DNA of 64,000 bases from Paraburkholderia phytofirmans PsJN (GCF_000020125.1 NC_010681.1:2046001-2110000), one strand, 5' to 3'; shown: positions 17,931 to 28,296, numbered from the stretch's first letter. Notes: generated by a model not told the origin, from the letters alone. Program-made: numbers and translations.

Positions 17931-19349
17931 GTGTCCCGAACTGCTCCCCATCGCCGCGCGCCGAAGCGCTCCAAGACGCCTCCGCCCGCGCCGGCACACG
18001 TCGTCACCGGCAACGAGCCGGTCATCGAAATCGTTTCGCTCGATATGGAAGCGCGCGGCGTCGGCCGCACGGAAACCGAAGACGGCACGTCCGGCAAGGT
18101 TATCTTTGTCGAAGGCGCGTTGCCCGGCGAGCGCGTCAGTTATTCGACGCATCGTAGCAAGCCCAAATTCGAGCAGGCCGAAGTGGTCCAGGTGTTCCGC
18201 GAAAGCGTGATGCGCACCAAGCCGAAATGCACTTACTTCGATATCTGCGGCGGCTGTTCGATGCAGCATCTCGACATTCGCGCGCAGGTGGCCGTCAAGC
18301 AGCGTGTGCTCGAAGACAACCTGCAGCATCTGGCGAAGCTGCGCCCGGAAACGGTGTTCCGGCCGATTCATGGGCCGTCCTGGGGTTATCGCTACCGCGC
18401 GCGTCTGGCTGTGCGTTTCCTGCCGGAAAAAGGCGGCATGCGCATCGGCTTCCATGAGAAGAAGAGCAGCTACATCGCCGACATGAAGACGTGCGAAGTG
18501 CTGCCGCCGCACGTGTCGGCCATGCTCATGCCGTTGCGTTTCATGGTGCGTAAGCTGTCGATTTACGACCGCATGCCGCAGCTTGAACTGGCGGTGGGCT
18601 CGTCGGTTACGGCGCTGGTGGTGCGCAATCTCGAGCCCATCACGGCTGCGGACGAGCAGGTGCTGCGTGATTTCGCCGATCAGCACAAGGTGCAGTTCTG
18701 GTTGCAGCCGGGCGGCCCGGATACGGTCGCGCCGTTCTATCCGCTCGACGCGCAGCTCGACTACACGCTGCCGGAATACGGCATCCGCATGCCGTTCAAG
18801 CCGACCGATTTCACCCAGGTGAATCACGCCATCAACCGCGTGCTGGTGAGCCGTGCGTTGCGCTTGCTGGCGCCGGCGCGCACGGATCGCGTGCTCGATC
18901 TGTTCTGCGGGATCGGTAACTTTACGCTGCCGCTCGCGCGGATTTCGAAGGAAGTCGTGGGCATCGAAGGCAGCGAGGTGTTGACCGCGCGCGCGCTGGC
19001 CAATGCCGAGTTGAACGGCGTGGCGGGGCATACGTCGTTCGCGTGCCGCAACCTGTTTGAAATCACCGCCGACGACATGCGCGCGCTCGGCCACTTCGAC
19101 AAGTTCCTGATCGATCCGCCGCGCGAAGGTGCGCTGGCTGTCGCCAAGGCGCTGGTGGAGATCGCGCAGAGCGGCGATGGTCCGCTGCCTAAGCGCATCG
19201 TGTATGTCTCGTGCGCGCCGGCGACCCTCGCGCGCGATGCCGGTCTGCTCGTGCATGAGGCGGGCTATCGGCTGGTGGGGGCGGGCGTGGTCAATATGTT
19301 CCCGCATACGTCGCATGTGGAGTCGATTGCGTTGTTCGAGCGGGATTGA
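17931..19349 (+). CDS. rlmD: 23S rRNA (uracil(1939)-C(5))-methyltransferase RlmD
   Basis: A 472-residue SAM-dependent RNA methyltransferase of the RumA/TrmA family. A basic N-terminal tail leads to a TRAM domain (EIVSLDMEARGVGRTE). The iron-sulfur cysteines are Cys100, Cys106 and Cys109 in CTYFDICGGC, with Cys188 further on. The SAM site is VLDLFCGIGNFTLPLA. The catalytic cysteine lies in YVSCAPATLARD (Cys428), and the DPPREG motif is present. GTG at 17931 is chosen because AGGAAG lies 6 nt upstream and the TACAAT box at 17891 falls inside any longer reading. A strong terminator follows at 19431. Confidence 0.95.
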   Translation: MSRTAPHRRAPKRSKTPPPAPAHVVTGNEPVIEIVSLDMEARGVGRTETEDGTSGKVIFVEGALPGERVSYSTHRSKPKFEQAEVVQVFRESVMRTKPKCTYFDICGGCSMQHLDIRAQVAVKQRVLEDNLQHLAKLRPETVFRPIHGPSWGYRYRARLAVRFLPEKGGMRIGFHEKKSSYIADMKTCEVLPPHVSAMLMPLRFMVRKLSIYDRMPQLELAVGSSVTALVVRNLEPITAADEQVLRDFADQHKVQFWLQPGGPDTVAPFYPLDAQLDYTLPEYGIRMPFKPTDFTQVNHAINRVLVSRALRLLAPARTDRVLDLFCGIGNFTLPLARISKEVVGIEGSEVLTARALANAELNGVAGHTSFACRNLFEITADDMRALGHFDKFLIDPPREGALAVAKALVEIAQSGDGPLPKRIVYVSCAPATLARDAGLLVHEAGYRLVGAGVVNMFPHTSHVESIALFERD

Positions 19350-19430
19350 GTCGCGCTGCCGGCGTGCCGGCGGCGCTGGCGCGCGCGGCGCCTTGACGAA
19401 GTAAGGCAAGGTAACGCAACGCTCAAACGA

Positions 19431-19463
19431 AAACGCCACGACCGAAGTCGTGGCGTTTTTTTC
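19431..19463. terminator. Terminator after rlmD, also facing the convergent bamD
   Basis: AAACGCCACGAC and GTCGTGGCGTTT form a 12-bp stem with a CGAA loop, followed by a T-run on the plus strand. The minus-strand flank (TTTTCGTTT) may also terminate bamD transcripts. Confidence 0.88.
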
Positions 19464-19489
19464 TGCCGATTCTCAGTACGCGGAGAAAC

Positions 19490-20350
19490 TTAGAACTGCC
19501 ACCACGACTTTTCCGTTCCCGGCCGTGCATGACCCGTGATGTACGGGCTGTCGGGGAAGGTGCCGGCCAGCACGCGCTTCGTGTCGTCGGCCAGTTGCGG
19601 CTGGTTCAGCTTCTCATACGACAGCATCATGATGTGCAGTGCGTCTTCGATAGCCGGTGCGTTCTTGTATTGCGTAAGCGCCAGTTGCGCGCGATTGATT
19701 GCGGCGACATAGGCGCCACGGCGGTAGTAGTAATCCGCCGCATGGACTTCGTGTGACGCCAGCGCGTTCACGATATAGCGCATGCGCTGCGCGGCGTCCG
19801 GCGCATACTTGCTGTTCGGATATTTGTCCACCACGACCTTGAACGCGTCGTACGACTCGCGCAGCGACTTCGGATCGCGTTCGCTCATGTCCTGGCCGGA
19901 AAAGCGGCCGAACAGACCGAGGTCGTCGTTGAAGTGAATCATGCCCTTCAGGTAGTACGCGTAAGCGATGTCCGGATGATCCGGATGCAGCTGGATGAAG
20001 CGGTCGATAGCCTGGTCGGCGGCGGCGTTTTCGTTGTCTTTCCAGTTGCAGTACGCGACGTTGATCTGCGCCTGCTGGGCGAAGTGGCCGAACGGATCGC
20101 GACCCTCGAGCATTTCGAAGTACTTGGCGCACTTGCCGAAGTCACCACCGCTCAGGGCGTCGTTCGCCTCCGTATATAATTTGTTGTTGTTCCACGTTGC
20201 CGTCTCGTCGGTCTTTTCCGGCAGGCCGTGGCAAGCCGCGACAACGGCGACGGCTGCGGCGCACGCAATGTATCCGGCCACTTTCCGGGCCGCCTTCTTG
20301 ATGGCCGCCAAATTGATCGCCGCTTTAGTGATGGTGTTCAAGGCTCGCAT
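19490..20350 (-). CDS. bamD: Outer membrane protein assembly factor BamD (ComL)
   Basis: A 286-residue lipoprotein of the BAM complex, which inserts beta-barrel proteins into the outer membrane. From the ATG at 20350 a signal sequence ends in the lipobox VAAC (Cys40). The mature part has TPR-like repeats: [59 protein letters not shown] and [32 protein letters not shown]. These match the BamD family over its whole length. A longer in-frame reading to 20419 would overlap the divergent rluD start and is not preferred. bamD and rluD diverge with 38 bp between starts, an arrangement common in beta-proteobacteria. Confidence 0.95.
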   Translation of the reverse strand: MRALNTITKAAINLAAIKKAARKVAGYIACAAAVAVVAACHGLPEKTDETATWNNNKLYTEANDALSGGDFGKCAKYFEMLEGRDPFGHFAQQAQINVAYCNWKDNENAAADQAIDRFIQLHPDHPDIAYAYYLKGMIHFNDDLGLFGRFSGQDMSERDPKSLRESYDAFKVVVDKYPNSKYAPDAAQRMRYIVNALASHEVHAADYYYRRGAYVAAINRAQLALTQYKNAPAIEDALHIMMLSYEKLNQPQLADDTKRVLAGTFPDSPYITGHARPGTEKSWWQF

Positions 20351-20388
20351 TTTCCAGTCTAGCTTTACGTCCAGGTGACCCAGACTCA

Positions 20389-21684
20389 ATGACCCGCTCA
20401 AATACTCCAGGTACCGCAACCGGTGCCGGGAATAGCAACAAAGATTATAGCGTAAGCGCTGACCCCTCCGACGCGTTGGGCGTCGATTCCCTCGACGACG
20501 ATCTCGGCAGCGACGCGCTCGCCGCCGCCGCTCTGCCCAGCCATGTGCCGACCGTGGCGAGCCGCGTGGCGGACGAAACGCCGCGCAGCGTCGTCGTGCC
20601 CGACGAGTTGGCCGGCGAGCGCCTCGACAAGGTGCTCGCGCGGGTTTTTCCCGAGTTCTCGCGCAATCGCCTGCAAAGCTGGATCGAGGCCGAGCGCGTG
20701 CGGATCGACGGCAAGCCCGCGAAAATCCGCCAGCCGGTGCCGCTCGGCGCGACCATCGAGCTCGTGCCGGATCTGCTGCCCGAACAGCTCGCGTTCACGC
20801 CGGAGCCGGTGCCGCTCGAAATCGTCTATGAAGACGACACGCTGGTGGTCATCAACAAACCGGCCGGCATGGTCGTGCATCCGGCGGCCGGCAACTGGAG
20901 CGGCACGGTGCTCAACGGCCTGCTGTACCGCTACGGCGACGCCGCCGCGGGCCTGCCGCGCGCGGGCATCGTGCATCGGCTCGACAAGGAAACCTCCGGT
21001 CTGATGGTGGTGGCGCGCACGCTCGAGGCGCAGACCGACCTTGTGCGCCAGTTGCAGGCGCGCACGGTGAAGCGCCGTTATCTCGCGCTGGTGTGGGGCA
21101 ACATGCCCGAAGAAGGCACGATCGACGCGCCGATCGGCCGCGATCCGCGCGAACGCACGCGCATGGCCGTGGTCACGAGCGCGTCGGGCAAGCCCGCGCG
21201 CACGCATTTCCGGCGCGTGGATTCGGCGATCTGGCAGCGTCAGCCGGTGACCGCGATTCATTGCGATCTGGAAACCGGGCGCACTCATCAGATTCGCGTG
21301 CATTGCGCGCACATTGGTCATCCGCTGCTCGGCGATCCGGTGTATGGGCGCGCGCGCGGCAAACGCTCGGTCACGCCGCTGCCCGACGGTTTCGCGCGCC
21401 AGGCGCTGCATGCATGGCGCCTCGGCCTGATCCATCCGCAGACCGGCCGCACGATGCAATGGCGTGCCGATGCGCCGGCCGATATGGAGGCGCTGTCGGC
21501 GGCGCTCGGCCTCGGCCGCGACGACGCGGGCGAGTTCGACGAGACGTACTACGAGGAAGACGACTACGACGCGTCGCTCGACGAGGACGCCGATGAAGAC
21601 GGCGCCTTCGATCACGACGACGCCGACGATGAAGCCGACGACCACGGCGACCACGACGATCACAACGAGGACGACCACGCATGA
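20389..21684 (+). CDS. rluD: 23S rRNA pseudouridine(1911/1915/1917) synthase RluD
   Basis: A 431-residue pseudouridine synthase. After a Ser/Asp/Ala-rich leader of about 65 residues comes an S4 RNA-binding domain ([32 protein letters not shown]). The catalytic domain has the signature [14 protein letters not shown] with catalytic Asp199, and the family motifs [10 protein letters not shown] and [11 protein letters not shown]. Beyond the fold, the last roughly 55 residues form an extremely acidic, His-containing tail, ending [14 protein letters not shown], which E. coli RluD lacks. Its stop overlaps the pgeF start (ATGA), so the two are translationally coupled. Confidence 0.95.
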   Translation: MTRSNTPGTATGAGNSNKDYSVSADPSDALGVDSLDDDLGSDALAAAALPSHVPTVASRVADETPRSVVVPDELAGERLDKVLARVFPEFSRNRLQSWIEAERVRIDGKPAKIRQPVPLGATIELVPDLLPEQLAFTPEPVPLEIVYEDDTLVVINKPAGMVVHPAAGNWSGTVLNGLLYRYGDAAAGLPRAGIVHRLDKETSGLMVVARTLEAQTDLVRQLQARTVKRRYLALVWGNMPEEGTIDAPIGRDPRERTRMAVVTSASGKPARTHFRRVDSAIWQRQPVTAIHCDLETGRTHQIRVHCAHIGHPLLGDPVYGRARGKRSVTPLPDGFARQALHAWRLGLIHPQTGRTMQWRADAPADMEALSAALGLGRDDAGEFDETYYEEDDYDASLDEDADEDGAFDHDDADDEADDHGDHDDHNEDDHA

Positions 21685-22538
21685 CCGTACCCGAACTAAG
21701 CTTTGCCGATGTCGTGCAACCCGCATGGAATGTCTCGCCGCGCGTGCGCGCGCTCGTCACCACGCGTGACGGCGGCGTGAGCGAAGCGCCGTTCGGCCGC
21801 TGGCAAAACGGCGCGGACTTGCCCGGCGGCCTGAATCTGGGCATGAAATCCGGCGACGATCCGGCAGCGGTCGCGGCCAACCGTGAGCGTCTATTGAAGC
21901 TGGCCGGCGTGAGCGAGGCCGCCTGGCTCGAACAGATTCACGGCGCCGGCATCGTGCGAGCGGAAGACGTGCTCGCGCAAGCGCATGCGAACGGCGCACC
22001 GACGCGCGCCGATGCCAGCGTCACCGATCGTCCCGGCATCGTGTGCGTCGTGATGGTGGCCGATTGCATGCCGGTGCTGTTGTGCGACGAAGCGGGCCGC
22101 GCGGTCGGCGCGGCGCACGCCGGGTGGCGCGGACTGGCAGCGGGCATCGTCGAACAGACGGCGCAGCGCGTCGCCGAACTCGCCGGCGTGGAGGCGGGCG
22201 CATTGCACGCTTATCTCGGTCCGTCGATTGGTCCCACCGCCTTCGAAGTCGGCGCAGACGTGCGTGACGCCTTCATGAACGGCGTGGGTGCCGCACAACG
22301 CGATGCAACGGCCAACGCCTTTGTCGAGCACCCGCACAATCCCGGCAAATATCTCGCCGATCTCCCTGCGCTGGCGCGCTTGCGTCTGCAGCGGCTAGGC
22401 GTGACGCGCATTGTCGGCGGCGATCTCTGCACGGTCACGCAACGTGAGCGTTTCTATTCCTATCGCCGCGATCGCGAGACCGGCCGCATGGCCGCGATGA
22501 TCTGGCTTGACGATCAGGCGCAGTCGATCGCGGACTAA
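21681..22538 (+). CDS. pgeF: Peptidoglycan editing factor PgeF (YfiH, polyphenol-oxidase family)
   Basis: A 285-residue protein of the YfiH/LACC1 family. These enzymes phosphorylyse or deaminate purine nucleosides, and in E. coli YfiH corrects misincorporated amino acids in peptidoglycan precursors. The metal-site motifs are visible: [21 protein letters not shown] and [17 protein letters not shown], supplying the conserved His/Cys/His ligands. The gene overlaps rluD by four bases; the rluD-yfiH pair is conserved in E. coli and many relatives. Function in this organism is inferred from family only. Confidence 0.93.
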   Translation: MTVPELSFADVVQPAWNVSPRVRALVTTRDGGVSEAPFGRWQNGADLPGGLNLGMKSGDDPAAVAANRERLLKLAGVSEAAWLEQIHGAGIVRAEDVLAQAHANGAPTRADASVTDRPGIVCVVMVADCMPVLLCDEAGRAVGAAHAGWRGLAAGIVEQTAQRVAELAGVEAGALHAYLGPSIGPTAFEVGADVRDAFMNGVGAAQRDATANAFVEHPHNPGKYLADLPALARLRLQRLGVTRIVGGDLCTVTQRERFYSYRRDRETGRMAAMIWLDDQAQSIAD

Positions 22539-22933
22539 CTCGCGACGCGCCTCATGCGCGTCCATTTTCTCGCGATATTCAACACACCCATGCCCGCACG
22601 GATGACGTCGACACGGCGCGACGACATGCATGCGGCATGCTTGTCTGAGCATTGTCACACCTCGCTGGACCCTTGCCCGCGAGCACCCGTATGAGGGTTT
22701 ATTCGGAGAGGCGCGGGCGTTTTTGCTGCGCTGCCGGAATTCGCACGCTGGCGTAAATCTGCCGCCAAAACTGTCCGCGCGCGAACGGATAAATGCACAT
22801 AAGCCTATGCAATTTGGGAGCTTTTTGCGTTCTCGTGGGCCTTGACCTATGCATGTTCCAAAAGCGCGATCTTCTACACAGGGAAAACGATAATTAAAAA
22901 ATTATCGCACTGCGGCAAAATCGGGAACAAGCA
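22539..22933. other. Non-coding region upstream of the phaC promoter
   Basis: About 400 bp between pgeF and the phaC promoter, less GC-rich than the surroundings from about 22800 onward. No gene is supported. The main visible signal is the AT-rich perfect dyad at 22888-22907. Confidence 0.5.
22888..22907. promoter_or_regulatory. AT-rich perfect dyad upstream of phaC
   Basis: CGATAATT and AATTATCG form an 8-bp perfect inverted repeat around AAAA. It ends 26 bp before the phaC -35 box, a suitable place for a regulator or an upstream promoter element. Which protein binds is unknown. Confidence 0.5.
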
Positions 22934-22963
22934 TTGACATGCCTTGCGATGGGGAGCAAGAAT
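22934..22963 (+). promoter_or_regulatory. Candidate sigma-70 promoter of phaC with an internal dyad
   Basis: A perfect -35 TTGACA (22934-22939) is followed after 18 bp by AAGAAT (22958-22963). The inverted repeat CTTGC-N8-GCAAG (22943-22960) lies between the boxes and could be an operator. This placement means that the phaC start codon must lie downstream of about 22970. Confidence 0.55.
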
Positions 22964-23080
22964 GTTCCTCACGGCTCCTCGTACAAGGGACAGGGCGTGA
23001 CGAGGTCGCGAGCATTTGCTCACGTGCGCACGAACCTGCCTCTCAACCCGTCCGCAAGGACTTACCGGTCAAAAGCAGGT

Positions 23081-25006
23081 ATGGCAGCTTCACATCCCTC
23101 AGCTTCCCCCAGCACGGACTCCTCGACGGAGCACACGCAGCAGGCCGGTACGAGCGGTGCAACTCCGGCCGCAGGCATGCAGCAGTTTGTCGACGCATGG
23201 ATGAACGCATGGCGTTCGCTCGGCACATCGCCCGGCGGCAGCGGCATGCCTTTCGCCATGCCGCAGATGCCGATGCAAATGCCGCAAATGGGCTTGCCGC
23301 AGGGTTTCCCTCAAATACCGTCGTTTCCCGGCATGCCGGACTTCAGCAAGCTGGCGGCGGGATCGATGCCTGGCATGCCGTCCTTCGCTGGCCTGAATAT
23401 TCCGACTGCGGCCATTCCCTCCGAGCGTCTGCAGAAGTTGCAGGCCGATTATTCGCGCGAGGCAATGGAGCTGATCCAGCAAGCCACCACGTCAGCCACT
23501 CAGGCGCCGCAACTCAAGGACCGCCGCTTCAGTTCCGACGCATGGAGTTCGGCGCCGGCCTATGCCTTCACCGCGGCATGGTATCTGTTGAACGCGCGCT
23601 ATCTGCAGGAAATGGTCGACGCGCTCGACACCGAACCCAAGGTGCGCGAACGCATCCGTTTCGCTGTTCAGCAATGGACCGCGGCGGCTTCGCCGAGCAA
23701 CTTCTTCGCCTTGAATCCCGAAGCGCAAAAGACTTTGCTGGACAGCAAGGGCGAGAGCCTGCGCCAGGGCGTGATGAACCTGCTCGGCGACTTGCAGCGC
23801 GGCAAGATCTCGCAGACCGACGAATCGGGTTTCGTGGTCGGTGAAAATCTCGCGAACACCGAAGGCTCGGTCGTGTTCGAAAACGACCTGATGCAGTTGA
23901 TCCAGTACAAGCCGCGCACGGCGACCGTGCGCGAGCGGCCGCTTCTGATCGTGCCGCCTTGCATCAACAAGTTCTACATTCTCGATCTGCAGCCCGAGAA
24001 TTCGCTGGTCGCTCACGGGCTCGATTCGGGACACCAGGTGTTCCTGATTTCGTGGCGCAATGCCGATCAATCGATCGCGCATAAAACGTGGGACGACTAC
24101 ATCGGCGAGGGCGTGCTGACCGCTATCGATACGGTCAGCAAGATCAGCGGCCGCGAGCAGATCAATACGCTCGGTTTCTGCGTCGGCGGCACGATGCTCG
24201 CCGCGGCGCTGGCGGTGGCCGCCGCGCGCGGCGAACATCCGGCCGCGTCCATGACGCTGCTCACCGCCATGCTCGATTTCTCGGACACGGGCGTGCTCGA
24301 CGTGTTCGTCGACGAACAGCATGTGCAGATGCGCGAGCAGACCATCGGCGGCAAGAACGGTACGCCGCCGGGGCTGATGCGCGGCATCGAGTTCGCCAAC
24401 ACGTTCTCGTTCCTGCGCCCGAACGATCTGGTGTGGAACTACGTCGTCGACAATTACCTTAAAGGCCGCACGCCGGTGCCGTTCGACCTGCTGTACTGGA
24501 ACAGCGATTCGACCAGCCTGCCGGGCCCCATGTATGTCTGGTATCTGCGCAATACGTATCTCGAGAATCGTCTGCGCGAGCCGGGCGCGTTGACCACTTG
24601 CGGCCAGCCGATCGATCTGTCGAAGATCGACGTGCCCACCTTCATCTACGGCTCACGCGAAGACCATATCGTGCCGTGGCAAACGGCGTACGCGTCGGTG
24701 CCGCTCCTCAGCGGGCCGTTGAAGTTCGTGCTCGGCGCGTCGGGTCACATCGCGGGTGTGATCAATCCGCCTGCGAAGAAAAAACGCAACTTCTGGATGC
24801 TGGAAGGCGACGTCAAGACGTTGCCGGAGAACCCGGAAGAATGGCTCGATCAGGCAACCGAAGTCCCCGGCAGCTGGTGGCCCGAATGGACCACATGGCT
24901 CGACCAGTACGGTGGCAAGAAGGTGAAGCCGCGTGCCACGGCAGGCTCGGCTGACTATCCTGTGATCGAGCCGGCGCCGGGACGTTACGTGCGGCAACGG
25001 GAGTAG
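23081..25006 (+). CDS. phaC: Class I polyhydroxyalkanoate synthase
   Basis: A 641-residue enzyme that polymerises (R)-3-hydroxyacyl-CoA on the granule surface. The lipase-like box is GFCVGGT with nucleophile Cys367. The general base Asp528 lies in SREDHIVPW and His556 in GASGHIAG. The spacings of 161 and 28 residues equal those of Cupriavidus necator PhaC (Cys319, Asp480, His508), which supports both the identity and the start at 23081. The N-terminus carries an extra segment of about 48 residues rich in Met, Pro and Gly (QMPMQMPQMGLPQGFPQIP). Longer in-frame readings begin inside the promoter. phaA, phaB and phaR follow, giving the common phaCABR order. Confidence 0.95.
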   Translation: MAASHPSASPSTDSSTEHTQQAGTSGATPAAGMQQFVDAWMNAWRSLGTSPGGSGMPFAMPQMPMQMPQMGLPQGFPQIPSFPGMPDFSKLAAGSMPGMPSFAGLNIPTAAIPSERLQKLQADYSREAMELIQQATTSATQAPQLKDRRFSSDAWSSAPAYAFTAAWYLLNARYLQEMVDALDTEPKVRERIRFAVQQWTAAASPSNFFALNPEAQKTLLDSKGESLRQGVMNLLGDLQRGKISQTDESGFVVGENLANTEGSVVFENDLMQLIQYKPRTATVRERPLLIVPPCINKFYILDLQPENSLVAHGLDSGHQVFLISWRNADQSIAHKTWDDYIGEGVLTAIDTVSKISGREQINTLGFCVGGTMLAAALAVAAARGEHPAASMTLLTAMLDFSDTGVLDVFVDEQHVQMREQTIGGKNGTPPGLMRGIEFANTFSFLRPNDLVWNYVVDNYLKGRTPVPFDLLYWNSDSTSLPGPMYVWYLRNTYLENRLREPGALTTCGQPIDLSKIDVPTFIYGSREDHIVPWQTAYASVPLLSGPLKFVLGASGHIAGVINPPAKKKRNFWMLEGDVKTLPENPEEWLDQATEVPGSWWPEWTTWLDQYGGKKVKPRATAGSADYPVIEPAPGRYVRQRE

Positions 25007-25152
25007 GTTTGGAAGCGCTTCATGGCGCGGTTGTTCGCGGTGTGAATGAGCGTCTGATTGAGTTGGCGCGTGACTAAGAGCAACTAAGAGCAACGAGATT
25101 TTTAACTTGACGGGCAGCGGCGCATCCGGCCGACCGCCCGGAGGATATGGAA

Positions 25153-26334
25153 ATGACTGATGTTGTGATCGTATCGGCCGCCCGTACGGCAGTGGGCAAA
25201 TTCGGTGGGTCGCTGGCGAAGATCGCCGCACCCGAACTCGGCGCCACCGTGATTCGCGCCGTCCTCGAGCGGGCCGGTCTGAAACCGGAGCAGGTAAGCG
25301 AAGTGATCCTGGGTCAGGTGCTTACCGCTGGCTCGGGCCAGAATCCGGCGCGTCAGGCTGTGATCAAGGCCGGCTTGCCTACGGCTGTGCCCGGCATGAC
25401 GATCAACGTGGTGTGCGGCTCGGGCCTGAAGGCCGTGATGCTCGCAGCCAACGCCATCATCGCGGGTGACGCGGATATCGTGGTGGCTGGTGGTCAGGAA
25501 AACATGAGCGCGGCGCCGCATGTGCTGCCGGGTTCGCGCGACGGTTTCCGCATGGGCGACGCGAAGCTGATCGACTCGATGATCGTCGACGGCTTGTGGG
25601 ACGTCTACAACCAGTACCACATGGGCGTGACGGCTGAGAACGTCGCCAAGGAATACGGCATCACGCGCGAGCAGCAGGACGCGTTCGCGGCGCTGTCGCA
25701 GAACAAGGCGGAAGCCGCGCAGAAAGCAGGCCGTTTCGATGACGAAATCGTGCCGGTCGAGATTCCGCAGCGCAAGGGCGAGCCGCTGCGTTTCGCCACG
25801 GACGAATTCGTGCGCCATGGCGTGACGGCTGAATCGCTGGCCGGCCTGAAGCCGGCGTTCTCGAAGGAAGGCTCGGTGACGGCGGCTAACGCGTCGGGCC
25901 TGAACGACGGCGCGGCGGCGGTGCTGGTGATGTCGGCGAAGAAGGCCGAAGCGCTCGGCCTCAAGCCGCTCGCGCGCATCAAGGCATACGCCACCTCGGG
26001 TCTGGATCCGAAGGTGATGGGCATGGGCCCGGTACCGGCCTCGCGCCGCTGTCTGGAACGCGCGGGCTGGACGCCGGCCGATCTGGACCTGATGGAAATC
26101 AACGAGGCGTTTGCCGCGCAGGCGTGCGCCGTGAATCAGCAAATGGGCTGGGACACGTCGAAGATCAACGTGAACGGCGGCGCGATTGCGATCGGCCATC
26201 CGATTGGCGCGTCCGGTTGCCGGATTCTCGTCACGCTGCTGCACGAAATGCAGAAGCGCGATGCGAAGAAAGGGCTGGCGTCGCTGTGTATCGGCGGCGG
26301 CATGGGTGTCGCGCTGGCGCTGGAGCGCGCCTGA
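25153..26334 (+). CDS. phaA: Acetyl-CoA acetyltransferase (beta-ketothiolase) PhaA
   Basis: A 393-residue biosynthetic thiolase that condenses two acetyl-CoA to acetoacetyl-CoA. The acyl-accepting Cys88 is in [10 protein letters not shown], His349 in [10 protein letters not shown] and the acid/base Cys379 in LCIGGGMG. The ATG at 25153 is preferred over 25147 because the GGAG at 25140-25143 is then 9 nt away and the family N-terminus [19 protein letters not shown] results. It lies 146 bp after phaC. A duplicated 10-mer ACTAAGAGCA occurs at 25073-25092 in that gap. Confidence 0.96.
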   Translation: MTDVVIVSAARTAVGKFGGSLAKIAAPELGATVIRAVLERAGLKPEQVSEVILGQVLTAGSGQNPARQAVIKAGLPTAVPGMTINVVCGSGLKAVMLAANAIIAGDADIVVAGGQENMSAAPHVLPGSRDGFRMGDAKLIDSMIVDGLWDVYNQYHMGVTAENVAKEYGITREQQDAFAALSQNKAEAAQKAGRFDDEIVPVEIPQRKGEPLRFATDEFVRHGVTAESLAGLKPAFSKEGSVTAANASGLNDGAAAVLVMSAKKAEALGLKPLARIKAYATSGLDPKVMGMGPVPASRRCLERAGWTPADLDLMEINEAFAAQACAVNQQMGWDTSKINVNGGAIAIGHPIGASGCRILVTLLHEMQKRDAKKGLASLCIGGGMGVALALERA

Positions 26335-26516
26335 GCAAGGGCGCGTGGCGGGCGCCGCGGGCGTCGGCCATGCGTCGAACGGAACGTTGGCGCGCGCTGT
26401 GGCGCGCGGACAGCGGAGGCCTCGTCAGCCGGTCGCCCGGCGGCAGCGGAGATGAAGCACAGGCGAGGAAAGAGGCAGCCACTCGGCGCCTCGAAAACGA
26501 TAACGGAGTGTAGGTT

Positions 26517-27257
26517 ATGACACAGCGAATTGCGTACGTAACGGGCGGGATGGGTGGCATCGGCACGAGCATTTGCCAGCGGCTGCACAAAGAGGGCTAC
26601 AAGGTCGTCGCGGGCTGCGGCCCGAACTCGCCGCGCCGCGTGAAGTGGCTCGAAGAGCAGAAAGCGCTGGGCTTCGATTTTGTCGCGTCCGAAGGCAACG
26701 TCGGCGACTGGGAATCGACCAAGAGCGCGTTCGACAAGGTCAAGGCCGAAGTCGGCGAGATCGACATTCTGGTGAACAACGCCGGCATTACGCGCGACGT
26801 CGTGTTTCGCAAGATGACGCATGAAGATTGGACGGCGGTGATCGACACCAACCTGACCAGCCTCTTCAACGTCACCAAGCAGGTGATCGACGGCATGGTC
26901 GAGCGTGGCTTTGGCCGCATCATCAACATTTCGTCGGTGAACGGCCAGAAGGGCCAGTTCGGCCAGACCAACTATTCGACCGCGAAGGCCGGCATTCACG
27001 GCTTCACGATGTCGCTGGCGCAGGAAGTGGCCACCAAGGGCGTGACGGTCAACACCGTGTCGCCGGGCTACATCGGCACGGATATGGTCAAGTCGATCCG
27101 CCCCGACGTGCTGGAAAAAATCGTCGCGACGATTCCGGTGCGCCGTCTCGGCCAGCCGGACGAAATCGGCTCGATCGTGGCATGGCTGGCATCGGATGAA
27201 TCGGGTTTCTCCACGGGCGCTGATTTTTCGCTGAACGGCGGTTTGCATATGGGCTGA
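26517..27257 (+). CDS. phaB: Acetoacetyl-CoA reductase PhaB
   Basis: A 246-residue short-chain dehydrogenase that makes (R)-3-hydroxybutyryl-CoA with NADPH. It starts with the cofactor loop RIAYVTGGMGGIGTSICQRL. NNAGITRDVVFRKM, the Ser in NISSVNGQKGQFGQ, and the Tyr and Lys in NYSTAKAG form the catalytic set. CGPNSPRR after strand 2 is characteristic of PhaB. The end FSTGADFSLNGGLHMG is also typical. It follows phaA by 182 bp and precedes phaR. Confidence 0.96.
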   Translation: MTQRIAYVTGGMGGIGTSICQRLHKEGYKVVAGCGPNSPRRVKWLEEQKALGFDFVASEGNVGDWESTKSAFDKVKAEVGEIDILVNNAGITRDVVFRKMTHEDWTAVIDTNLTSLFNVTKQVIDGMVERGFGRIINISSVNGQKGQFGQTNYSTAKAGIHGFTMSLAQEVATKGVTVNTVSPGYIGTDMVKSIRPDVLEKIVATIPVRRLGQPDEIGSIVAWLASDESGFSTGADFSLNGGLHMG

Positions 27258-27388
27258 GTCACCGGCGCGTCGCTCACAAGGCAGCGCGCTTCGGCTCAGA
27301 TGGTTCGGCGGCGTCTCGACTGCGCAAAGGCCCGATTGCGCAGCCGCTGACGCCGTTTCCGCGCTTAACTTGCGCTCAAAGGCGTTAC

Positions 27389-28018
27389 ATGACCACTACT
27401 ACAAAGAAAACAGCCGAACGACTGATCAAGAAATATCCGAATCGTCGGCTCTACGATACCGAGACAAGCACGTACATCACGCTGACGGACGTCAAACAGC
27501 TCGTGTTGGATCAGGAGGATTTCAAGGTCATCGATGCGAAGAGCAACGAGGATCTGACGCGCGCCATCCTGTTGCAGATCATTCTCGAAGAGGAGAGCGG
27601 CGGCTTGCCGATGTTCTCGTCGTCGATGTTGTCGCAGATCATCCGCTTCTACGGTCATGCGATGCAGGGCATGATGGGCACGTATCTGGAAAAGAACATC
27701 CAGGCCTTCATCGACATTCAGGCAAAGCTCGCCGACCAGTCGAAGAACCTGTATGAAGGCAAGGCCATGAACCCCGAGGTCTGGTCGCAGTTCATGAACA
27801 TGCAGGCGCCGATGATGCAGGGCATGATGACCAGCTACATCGAGCAGTCGAAGAACATGTTCGTGCAGATGCAGGAGCAGATGCAGAACCAGGCGAAATC
27901 GATGTTCGCCACGTTCCCGTTTACGCCGGGCGGCGCGGTCAATGCCGGCAATCCTGGGAATGCGCCGGCCAATCCGCACGGCAACCCGGAGGTTGATCCG
28001 GAAGCGGAGAAGAAGTAG
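27389..28018 (+). CDS. phaR: Polyhydroxyalkanoate synthesis repressor PhaR
   Basis: A 209-residue regulator that binds both PHA granules and DNA, repressing phasin genes and itself until granules form. The N-terminal DNA-binding and accumulation domain is evident: IKKYPNRRLYDTETSTYITLTDVKQLVLD and FKVIDAKSNEDLTRAILLQII. A Met/Gln-rich helical C-terminal half (MNMQAPMMQGMMTSYIEQS, VQMQEQMQNQ) probably contacts the granule. The tail is Gly/Asn/Pro-rich. The gene lies 131 bp after phaB. Confidence 0.95.
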   Translation: MTTTTKKTAERLIKKYPNRRLYDTETSTYITLTDVKQLVLDQEDFKVIDAKSNEDLTRAILLQIILEEESGGLPMFSSSMLSQIIRFYGHAMQGMMGTYLEKNIQAFIDIQAKLADQSKNLYEGKAMNPEVWSQFMNMQAPMMQGMMTSYIEQSKNMFVQMQEQMQNQAKSMFATFPFTPGGAVNAGNPGNAPANPHGNPEVDPEAEKK

Positions 28019-28148
28019 GGCGATCCTGCGAGCGGGGTGCTCCGGCGTTGGGGCATCGTCGGGAAGCGCCCCGGAGGTTTGACGCGTCGCGAGCGCGGCC
28101 TTCGCCAGGAGTGGGCGGCTGGCCGCGGGCGATCCGTTGGCCGCGCGG

Positions 28149-28154
28149 TACAAT
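28149..28154 (+). promoter_or_regulatory. Candidate -10 box upstream of dusC
   Basis: TACAAT, the same -10 form seen before several other genes in the window, lies 142 bp before the dusC ATG, implying a leader of about 135 nt with no recognised structure. Confidence 0.4.
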
Positions 28155-28296
28155 CGCGGGCTGCGTGTGTGGGGCATTTCCTCGGAGAGGGCGCTCTGGC
28201 CGCCAATTTCATCCCCATTCCGAGCGTCGAACTCATGTTTTACGGATGCCCCACCTGTCCTCAGGAAACGCGCCACTTCCCGGCGCTCATTTCCGC

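Noticed and set aside
22934..23080. Longer PhaC starting at 22934
   Set aside because: The start would be a TTG inside a consensus -35 box, and the catalytic spacing matches other PhaC proteins without this segment.
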